Assembly: GCA_030833265.1 (NCBI GenBank)
Contig: JAURHO010000042.1
Location: forward strand, 1 to 11,604
Source of the DNA: Crocinitomicaceae bacterium
GTDB taxonomy: Bacteria > Bacteroidota > Bacteroidia > Flavobacteriales_D > Crocinitomicaceae
Length of the DNA stretch: 11,604 bases
Reading direction: 5' to 3'
Both the position numbers and the translations under genes were made by a program. Positions 6,011 to 11,604 of this stretch are shown here, piece by piece (the stretch's first letter is position 1; each line of letters starts with the position of its first letter). The notes beneath the pieces were generated by a model, which did not search any database, was not told the DNA's origin, and worked only from the letters and a program-made list of their open reading frames with translations.

Positions 6011-8344
6011 TTAGAATTTATAACTCATCCCGATACTAGGTAGGATAGGGAACTGATAAATCTTTTGGTTGGTTACACGATTCACGTAAAAGATATTGTT
6101 GCGGTTGTAGGCGTTTGTGACACCAGCAACTAACTCAATATTATTTTTTGCTTTCGTAGTGATGGTGTGCTTCAAAGTAATATCTAAACGGTGGTAGTAC
6201 GGAAGTCTTTGGGAATTGAAGGTACCCAACATCGTTGCAACTGTATTTGGATTGTTGGTCACGTAGTCAGTGGTAAGGCCTTCACTGAAATTTTCGGCTT
6301 GATAGTAACCAGCAGTCGGGGTGAAAGGCAAGCCAGAACCAAGGTTCCAGCGCACATTAAGCTCGGTATTTTTTTTCTCACCAAAAGCGTATGAGGCTAC
6401 AATATTGATGTTGTGTCGGCGGTCAAAAACTGGGAAGTAATTTGTAAAGCCATCCCAACGGGTGTTGTGCCCATAAGAATAAACAGCCCAAATAAAGACA
6501 CGATTTTTACTGTACTTCAAAAGCGCATCTACTCCATATGATTGCCCAGATTCAATGATGAAATCTTTTTTAAAGACGTCATCGATGAGTTCAAATTGAG
6601 CAATGTCTGCATAGAGTTTGTTAGGGTTAATATTGCTAAGTTGATCGAAGTATTTGTAGTAGCCTTCGATGTTGACATTCCAAAACTTGTTGAGGTCGTA
6701 TTCAAATCCAGCAATGGCATGCCAAGCATATTGCAAGCCATTTTTAATAGGACTGACTTGCTGATATTCATTGATGAATTGATCTTGAACGTTGGTAGGG
6801 GCAGAAAGTAAACCATTGAATAAATTGACGATGTCTTTGTCTGAAGATGCCGAGGTAAAGTTTTGAGAAAAACGCCCACCAGAGAATTTGAAACGCAATT
6901 TGTCAGTGGCATTGAATTTGGCACCAAGACGCGGCTCGATAGAAACAGTATTTAACGACGCATAAACCTGCATGCGCAAACCTGTTTGATATACCCATCT
7001 TGGGGTTACGAGGCGGTAATTAACGTAAGTACCGATTTCGGTTGTAAAGTTGCTTGCCTCGATCTTTCTTGCGAGTTCGTTGTAGGTTACAAATTGCGTA
7101 TTGAAGCCGCTAAGGTTGAATCCGTAGTTGAGTTCGCTTTCATTTTTTTGGAAAAAAGTGAAGTCAAAGCCTAGGTCAAAACCACCAATTTTTGAGTAGC
7201 GTGGCTCTTGTGCTGTTTCTTGAAAAGTAGTTTCATAGTTGCTGCCATTGACATGCCCCCTGATAAAAATCGGTGAACTACTTGGAACCAGTGTAAAGTT
7301 GATACCCCCACCGGAAGCATTCCAGTTGAGGTCGGCTACAGAATAATTCACGGAATCGCGGTTATTGAAACCAAAAGCACTGAATTTTGAGCCGCCTTCG
7401 CCATTGAAAGTTACTTTACCGTAGAGGTCAGTGAAATTAAACGGCAACCCATTACCGTCATTGATGTTTGGATAAAGCGATTTGCTTGTGTAGTCCAGCA
7501 AGGAATGTTTGGCCGTAAACATATAAGAACCGGCAGCTAATCCATCTTTATTTCGCTTACCTAACGGACCTTCTAAAACCGCTTTTGCCATAAATGGTGA
7601 GGCAGAAATTTTGCCGCCAAATTTGCTGCGATTCCCATCGCGATAAGTGATGTCCATAACTGATGAAATACGGCCACCATATTTAGATTCAAACCCACCG
7701 GTATAAATATCGACCGACTTCACTAGTTCTGTTTCAAAAATGGAATAGAAACCAATGGAGTGGAACGGATTGTAAATGGTCATGCCATCGAGTAGGGTTT
7801 TGTTCTGAATTGGGGTCCCGCCTCGAACATAGAGTTGACCCCCTTGATCACCGGTGGTAACGACACCAGGCGTAACACTTAGCGCACCAACTACATCAGA
7901 TTCAGCACCGTACATCGGGATTTTCTCAACGGTTTGCTTGTCCATTTTTACCTCAGACATGCCTATTTGTTGGCGTTTCTCTTTTGCTTCGTTTGTAACT
8001 CGAATATCTCTTACCTGCAAGGTGTTTAGGTTAAGATTCCAAGATCCGATGTCATAGATTTTTTTAGCAGGCGTGATCTCCACATTCATAAATGAACGCT
8101 CGTATTTCCCTTTTTCAACCTTCAAAATATACGAACCAATCGCTAATTTCGGAATCGAGAAAAAACCGGCAATGTTCGTATAACCTACTGCTAAAGGGGT
8201 GCTATCTTGCTTGAGTAATTTCACGCGTTCATCGCTGATTGGCTCACCGTTAGAGGCATCGTGTAGAAATCCTCGGATGGTGTAATCTTGGGCAAACGAC
8301 GACAGGCTAATGAAAAATAAAAAGAGCAGGGTAAAGTTGCGCAT
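6011..8344 (-). CDS. TonB-dependent outer-membrane receptor with carboxypeptidase-regulatory-like domain
   Basis: This 777-residue protein begins with a signal peptide (hydrophobic 5-17, likely cleaved after SFA before Q19). A carboxypeptidase-regulatory-like beta-sandwich follows (~22-105: IRGFLHDASNGEPI...GSYILKV). The plug domain spans ~130-235 (LSVTPGVVTTGDQGGQLYVRGG, TLLDGMTIYNPFH, GGFESKYGGRISSVMDI). A beta-barrel then runs to a C-terminal aromatic residue (GMSYKF), as expected for recognition by the BAM complex. It is shorter than SusC-type receptors and no SusD-like lipoprotein is adjacent, so polysaccharide import is not indicated. The substrate is unknown. It is the first gene of a packed cluster with DUF1015 and yggS. 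I see no Fur-box-like or strong -7/-33 element upstream. Confidence 0.93.
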   Translation of the reverse strand: MRNFTLLFLFFISLSSFAQDYTIRGFLHDASNGEPISDERVKLLKQDSTPLAVGYTNIAGFFSIPKLAIGSYILKVEKGKYERSFMNVEITPAKKIYDIGSWNLNLNTLQVRDIRVTNEAKEKRQQIGMSEVKMDKQTVEKIPMYGAESDVVGALSVTPGVVTTGDQGGQLYVRGGTPIQNKTLLDGMTIYNPFHSIGFYSIFETELVKSVDIYTGGFESKYGGRISSVMDITYRDGNRSKFGGKISASPFMAKAVLEGPLGKRNKDGLAAGSYMFTAKHSLLDYTSKSLYPNINDGNGLPFNFTDLYGKVTFNGEGGSKFSAFGFNNRDSVNYSVADLNWNASGGGINFTLVPSSSPIFIRGHVNGSNYETTFQETAQEPRYSKIGGFDLGFDFTFFQKNESELNYGFNLSGFNTQFVTYNELARKIEASNFTTEIGTYVNYRLVTPRWVYQTGLRMQVYASLNTVSIEPRLGAKFNATDKLRFKFSGGRFSQNFTSASSDKDIVNLFNGLLSAPTNVQDQFINEYQQVSPIKNGLQYAWHAIAGFEYDLNKFWNVNIEGYYKYFDQLSNINPNKLYADIAQFELIDDVFKKDFIIESGQSYGVDALLKYSKNRVFIWAVYSYGHNTRWDGFTNYFPVFDRRHNINIVASYAFGEKKNTELNVRWNLGSGLPFTPTAGYYQAENFSEGLTTDYVTNNPNTVATMLGTFNSQRLPYYHRLDITLKHTITTKAKNNIELVAGVTNAYNRNNIFYVNRVTNQKIYQFPILPSIGMSYKF

Positions 8345-8448
8345 GTGTTCAATTGATAAGAGACCTCGAATTTAATGAAATGTTTTGACTTCTATTGCGC
8401 TATTTCATCGAATGCGCACAATATTTTGATGGCTCAAAAATGTGATTT
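8345..8448. other. Intergenic spacer between comM and the TonB-dependent receptor gene
   Basis: This 104-base spacer holds no gene. It must contain the end of the comM transcript and the start of the receptor operon. The best -7-like match for the receptor is TAAATTCG (8374-8367, minus strand), 7 of 8 with TAnnTTTG but without a -33 partner. Two weak inverted repeats are present: an all-A/T one (8436-8450, loop GTG) overlapping the comM stop, and an interrupted one around GCGC (8393-8423). Neither is a convincing terminator. Confidence 0.3.
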
Positions 8449-9975
8449 TTAGTTACTCCTGTCCAAATTCCGATATTGAATGGCTTCACTGAGGTGCTTG
8501 ACCATGATGTGTTTTTCGTGGTCGAGGTCGGCGATGGTGCGGGCAACTTTTAAGATGCGGTCATAGGCTCGGGCAGATAAACCGAGTTTTTTCATGGCTA
8601 ATTGTAGCAATGCGTTGCCGGCTTCGTCGAGTTGGCAAAATTTAGCGACATCTTTTCTTGACATTTGGGCATTGGCATGAATCTGGGAACTTTGGGCGTA
8701 ACGCTCAATTTGTAAATTTCGGGCCTCAATAACGCGTTGCCGAATGGCGCCACTTTGCTCGCTTTCTTGCACCAGTTTGAGTTCTTGGTGCTTGACTGGG
8801 CTTACCTCGATGTGCATGTCAATGCGGTCAAGAAGTGGGCCTGAAATGCGTTGCAGATAGCGTTGAATGGCGTTCGGATGACAACTGCACGATTTTTCTG
8901 GATGGTTGTGGTAGCCACACGGGCAAGGGTTCATGGCCGCAACAAGCATAAAGTTGGCCGGAAAATCAATAGAGAAGCGGGCTCTTGAAATATTGACAGA
9001 ACGATCTTCTAGGGGTTGGCGCAGAACTTCTAGGACATGTCTTTTATATTCGGGCAATTCATCAAGAAAGAGCACCCCGTTGTGCGCTAAAGAAATTTCT
9101 CCGGGTTGAGGGTAGGCCCCACCACCGATCAGACCAACATCTGAAATGGTATGATGCGGCTTTCTGAATGGCCTTTCAACCACAAGGCCAGATTGGCGAT
9201 TTTTGCCTGCGACACTATGAATTTTGGTGGTTTGCAGGGCTTCTTCAAGCGTCATTGGTGGCAAAATACCGGCCAGCCGTTTGGCCATCATGGATTTTCC
9301 GGCACCCGGTGGCCCAATTAAGATCAGGTTGTGTCCACCAGCAGCAGCAATTTCAAAAGCGCGCTTGACATGTAGTTGCCCACGCACATCCGAGAAGTCA
9401 GGGCTTTGGAGCAATTGATGTTGCTGTATATTTTCCATTTGAATGGTTTCAACCCTTAGTTCATTTTTTTTGCCATTCAATATTTGAATCACTTCTCGGA
9501 TATTACTGACCCCATAAATTTCGAGCTCGCTGACAATTGCTGCCTCTGGTGCATTTTCTAGCGGAACAATTAGACCTTTGAAACCTTCAGCTTTGGCTTG
9601 CAGCGCAATGGCAAGAACCCCTTTTGTTTTTTGAATAGTACCGTCCAAAGACAATTCCCCGAGTAAAAGAAAATCTTTGAGCTTGGTGCTTTTCACTTGG
9701 TCGGTAACGGCTAAAATACCGATGGCAATGGGTAAATCATAGACCGAACCTTCTTTGCGAATGTCGGCCGGAGACATATTGATGGTCACTTCCTTACCAG
9801 GGAAGTGCAGTTTGTTGTTTTTAAAAGCAGCCTTGATGCGTTGGTGGCTTTCCCGAACAGCAACATCGGGGAGGCCTACTAAATGAAAGTTAATACCGAC
9901 GTCAATATTGACTTCGACTTGAATGGTGGTGGCACTAATGCCAAAGACAGCGCTTGAGTAAGTTTTGATGAACAT
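8449..9975 (-). CDS. comM: ComM/YifB-family magnesium-chelatase-like AAA+ ATPase
   Basis: This 508-residue protein belongs to the ComM (YifB) family. Its studied members are hexameric helicases that promote branch migration during integration of DNA taken up in natural transformation. An N-terminal Lon/S5-like ChlI domain (~1-165) carries FHLVGLPD and NMSPADIRKEGSVYDLPIA. It is followed by an AAA+ domain with Walker A GPPGAGKS (221-228), Walker B VLFLDE (301-306) and an LLDRID arginine-finger region (381-386), then the C-terminal Mg-chelatase helical domain (~405-505). Four cysteines, C351, C353, C363 and C365, form the family's probable zinc knuckle. I chose the ATG at 9975 because family members start MxxKTYxSAVxGI; the frame extends only to a TTG at 10002. 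Cytoplasmic, standing alone between unrelated genes. Confidence 0.94.
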   Translation of the reverse strand: MFIKTYSSAVFGISATTIQVEVNIDVGINFHLVGLPDVAVRESHQRIKAAFKNNKLHFPGKEVTINMSPADIRKEGSVYDLPIAIGILAVTDQVKSTKLKDFLLLGELSLDGTIQKTKGVLAIALQAKAEGFKGLIVPLENAPEAAIVSELEIYGVSNIREVIQILNGKKNELRVETIQMENIQQHQLLQSPDFSDVRGQLHVKRAFEIAAAGGHNLILIGPPGAGKSMMAKRLAGILPPMTLEEALQTTKIHSVAGKNRQSGLVVERPFRKPHHTISDVGLIGGGAYPQPGEISLAHNGVLFLDELPEYKRHVLEVLRQPLEDRSVNISRARFSIDFPANFMLVAAMNPCPCGYHNHPEKSCSCHPNAIQRYLQRISGPLLDRIDMHIEVSPVKHQELKLVQESEQSGAIRQRVIEARNLQIERYAQSSQIHANAQMSRKDVAKFCQLDEAGNALLQLAMKKLGLSARAYDRILKVARTIADLDHEKHIMVKHLSEAIQYRNLDRSN

Positions 9976-10065
9976 GAGCAAAAAATTTGACTCAAAGTTC
10001 AATACTAAAAAGCAGGGGCTATTCAGTAGAATTTCGGAATATGCTTGAGGATAAGATGCTTTTGC
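9976..10065. other. Intergenic spacer upstream of comM
   Basis: This 90-base spacer separates the T9SS cargo gene from comM. On the minus strand, GAACTTTG and TAGTATTG close to the comM start each match TAnnTTTG at 7 of 8 positions, but neither has a clear -33 element. No terminator hairpin with a T-run was found after the cargo gene. Confidence 0.25.
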
Positions 10066-10773
10066 CTACTCAATCAGTAATTTTACGCAGTGCGTGTTGT
10101 TGAGCTTTAATAAGTAAGTTCCGCTTGCTAAATGCGATAAATCAAGGTCGATCGATGATACGCTGCAATGATGCGTTTCGAGTTTTTGCCCCATTAAATT
10201 CAATACTTCAATTGTTGCATTGGCTGGTAATTTTTCAATGGTAATTTGACCCTTACTCGGATTTGGGTACAGTAAAAAAGGAAGGTTTAACTGTTCTGAA
10301 ACCTTACTCGTTACACACGCTCCGGGGTAAAAAGAACTCACTCCAGCATGATTCGTTGCCACACAAGCATTTTCATAAGTAACAGAATCGCAGCCACAAA
10401 CAGGCTCATAAATACCGGGGCAAAGTACTTGTAAATCAATTAGCGCTGAATCGATACAAGCAAGCATGACCACCGTATCTTGTAAACAAGCGCCATTGCA
10501 TTGATAAGAAGAAGCAAAAAATGAACTGGTGTAGTCGATGCCGTCACTGCCGATCCAGCCGCAGCCTGAAAGGACCACACATCCTGAATCTGTAAGCCCC
10601 CAACCTAAAGGCATGGCGCACAAACCAAAATCAACTCCGAGCGGAATCACTTGGCAAGTGTCATTGATGTTTTTAGCGTACCAGGCGTCCCAATCTTTGG
10701 TTCCTCGGATAGGCCAATCTTGGGCTTGGGAAAATAGTGGTAGTAAGATCAATAAAAGGAGTAATCGTTTCAT
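10066..10773 (-). CDS. Secreted cysteine-rich protein with Kazal-like domain and T9SS C-terminal sorting domain
   Basis: This 235-residue exported protein starts with a signal peptide (MKRLLLLL..., likely cleaved after SQA17). Residues ~37-110 form a cysteine-rich segment (C40, C52, C65, C71, C92, C96, C106) that includes LSGCG, DGIDY and SSFFASS. Residues 118-153 resemble the bacterial Kazal-type serine-protease-inhibitor domain: C118...P-V-C126-G-C128-D-S-V-T-Y-E-N-A-C137...G-V...G-A-C153. The twelve cysteines in residues 40-153 could pair as six disulfides. The C-terminal ~70 residues are a T9SS type A sorting domain (YPNPSKGQ, then DLSHLASGTYLLKL), so the product should cross the outer membrane and be secreted or surface-attached. 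Two more cysteines (C203, C229) lie in the sorting domain. I chose the second ATG (10773) because the signal peptide begins there; an ATG at 10791 would add six residues. The inhibitor role is inferred. Confidence 0.85.
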   Translation of the reverse strand: MKRLLLLLILLPLFSQAQDWPIRGTKDWDAWYAKNINDTCQVIPLGVDFGLCAMPLGWGLTDSGCVVLSGCGWIGSDGIDYTSSFFASSYQCNGACLQDTVVMLACIDSALIDLQVLCPGIYEPVCGCDSVTYENACVATNHAGVSSFYPGACVTSKVSEQLNLPFLLYPNPSKGQITIEKLPANATIEVLNLMGQKLETHHCSVSSIDLDLSHLASGTYLLKLNNTHCVKLLIE

Positions 10774-10836
10774 CAAATGAGTTGCTTTCATTTTTTTCGT
10801 TGCTTTTATTCAAAATCATTCAATTTCCACTCGATT

Positions 10837-11487
10837 CTACAGATTTAAAATCTTTTCTACTGAAGCGAGAACGGCCGCAATCACCTGCATTACTTGCTCG
10901 TCGTTGAGGTCGTAATAGACGGGTAACGAAATTTCTGTTGAATAGTTGGCATACGCTTGCGGGAAATCTGTGATTTGATACCCTAAATTCTTGTAGGCGC
11001 TGAGCAGTGGAAGTGGCTGAAAATGAACGTTTACGGCTACGTCGTGCTCAAAAATTTCTTGGATGATGGCATCGCGTTGAGCTTCAGTGATGTCCTTGAT
11101 TCTCAATTGATACAAATGATAAGAGCTGATCTTTTCTTGTTTTTCATAGAGCGGTGTCCAGGCCCAAGATGTATTTTTAAAAGCGTGGTCGTACTGTTCA
11201 AAGATCTGCTTGCGGCGATCTAAATTTTCTTGATAGCGTCCAAGTTCAATTAAGCCAATAGCAGCCTGAATATCGGTCATGTTGCATTTGAAACCAGGCT
11301 CCAAAACATCATAGCGCCAAGCGCCTTTTTGGGTTTTTGCTAATGCGTCTTTCGATTGACCATGCAAAATTTTGATATTGAATGTTTTATAAATTTCATC
11401 GTGGTCAAAATCCGCTGGTAAATGAAAACTGATAGCGCCTCCTTCGGCAGTGGTCAGATTCTTTACAGCATGAAAGGAAAAGATAAG
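10837..11487 (-). CDS. DegT/DnrJ/EryC1/StrS-family sugar aminotransferase (partial, N-terminal part missing)
   Basis: This is the C-terminal ~215 residues of a PLP-dependent aminotransferase that typically aminates a nucleotide-linked keto sugar for surface polysaccharide or glycoconjugate synthesis. The PLP-binding lysine lies in SFHAVKNLTTAEGG (codon 11463-11461). Other family signatures are GAWRYDV, KCNMTDIQAAIGLIEL, SSYHLYQLR, VNVHFQPLPLL and EISLPVYYDL. A full-length member has ~370-400 residues, so about 40% is missing. The family match ends abruptly just upstream of the lysine motif, at ~11487. The frame stays open to a TGA at 11568-11566, but those codons do not resemble the family. 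I therefore treat the gene as truncated by the anomalous end sequence and do not accept the GTG at 11511 as a start. It lies 63 bases upstream of the T9SS cargo gene, same strand. Confidence 0.88.
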   Translation of the reverse strand, partial: LIFSFHAVKNLTTAEGGAISFHLPADFDHDEIYKTFNIKILHGQSKDALAKTQKGAWRYDVLEPGFKCNMTDIQAAIGLIELGRYQENLDRRKQIFEQYDHAFKNTSWAWTPLYEKQEKISSYHLYQLRIKDITEAQRDAIIQEIFEHDVAVNVHFQPLPLLSAYKNLGYQITDFPQAYANYSTEISLPVYYDLNDEQVMQVIAAVLASVEKILNL

Positions 11488-11489
11488 GC

Positions 11490-11604
11490 TCTGCCATCCC
11501 TCGTCCCCCACCCAAACTGCCCGTCTGGTCCCAGCCTTCCCACTGTCTGTCTGGTTCCCGCCTGTTCACCCCAATGCTCCTTACATTCCCCCACCTTATG
11601 GGTT
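11490..11604. other. Anomalous C-rich contig end, probable sequencing or assembly artefact
   Basis: By my count, bases 11491-11604 contain 52 C, 31 T, 17 G and 14 A (46% C, about 60% G+C), a strong pyrimidine bias unlike the rest of the window. The aminotransferase loses family resemblance exactly here. On the minus strand, dropping one base near 11489 would turn the local reading into G-M-A-D-L-I-F-S-F-H, which fits the family (typically A-D-x-x-x-F-S-F-H). That suggests the true gene continues but is corrupted by insertions and C miscalls. A chimeric join is the alternative. Confidence 0.6.

Noticed and set aside
6529..6927. 132-codon open frame inside the receptor gene in another frame
   Set aside because: It has low-complexity composition typical of an out-of-frame reading, lies wholly within a strong receptor CDS, and shows no recognisable domain.
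8393..8423. Interrupted inverted repeat around GCGC in the comM-receptor spacer
   Set aside because: The stem is two 4-bp blocks split by a 2-base bulge, with a 13-base loop and no T-run on the minus strand. It is too weak to call a terminator or operator.
8436..8450. AAAAAT-GTG-ATTTTT inverted repeat at the end of comM
   Set aside because: The six base pairs are all A/T with a three-base loop and overlap the stop codon. Stability would be very low and such repeats are expected by chance in A/T-rich spacers.
10008..10023. AGC-AGGG-GCT mini hairpin flanked by A-run, upstream of comM
   Set aside because: Only three base pairs, with mismatches immediately outside.
10837..11511. Complete 224-residue aminotransferase starting at GTG 11511
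   Set aside because: The family needs an N-terminal substrate- and cofactor-binding half before the lysine motif. The frame is merely open into an anomalous sequence, so this is a fragment.
1..11604. Search for a CRISPR array, toxin-antitoxin or other defence genes, transposases, tRNA and rRNA
   Set aside because: No direct-repeat array, transposase motif, tRNA-like cloverleaf or small paired toxin-antitoxin genes were seen; every sizeable stretch is occupied by recognisable genes.

Overview
The window reads as a chromosomal segment of a Bacteroidota (Flavobacteriia-like) bacterium. The signs are a secreted protein with a C-terminal type IX secretion (T9SS) sorting domain, a TonB-dependent receptor with an N-terminal carboxypeptidase-regulatory-like domain, a DUF4494 protein (a family I know only from Bacteroidota), a TAnnTTTG-type promoter element, weak or absent Shine-Dalgarno sequences, and tightly packed genes of moderate G+C. 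I cannot name a genus. No tRNA, rRNA, CRISPR array, insertion sequence or phage gene was found, and no gap between genes exceeds about 105 bases.

Left part (1-4058). On the minus strand, a cytoplasmic FklB-type peptidyl-prolyl isomerase is followed, with a one-base TAATG overlap, by a lipoprotein that looks like a paralogue of its N-terminal domain and runs off the left edge. Divergently on the plus strand lie cytidine deaminase (cdd), then an apparent operon: a DUF4494 protein, pyridoxamine 5'-phosphate oxidase (pdxH) and an M16-family zinc peptidase. The pdxH stop codon directly abuts the peptidase start codon.

Middle part (4089-8344, minus strand). Three genes are packed as a likely operon. 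In transcription order they are a TonB-dependent receptor, a DUF1015 protein carrying an ADGHHR motif (4-base gap), and a YggS/PLPBP-type pyridoxal-phosphate-binding protein (22-base gap). pdxH and yggS, both linked to vitamin B6, lie about 1.3 kb apart on opposite strands.

Right part (8449-11604, minus strand). A ComM/YifB-type AAA+ ATPase is preceded by a small cysteine-rich T9SS cargo protein with a Kazal-like domain. Upstream of that is the C-terminal two thirds of a DegT/DnrJ/EryC1/StrS sugar aminotransferase. The last ~115 bases differ sharply in composition (46% C on the plus strand, about 60% G+C), and the aminotransferase stops matching its family exactly where they begin. This is most likely a poor-quality or chimeric contig end.

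Most of the window is housekeeping and surface-protein content. I see no convincing new defence or mobile system. The more interesting leads are the receptor-DUF1015-YggS operon, the internal duplication and acidic tail of the DUF4494 protein, and the Kazal-like T9SS cargo.
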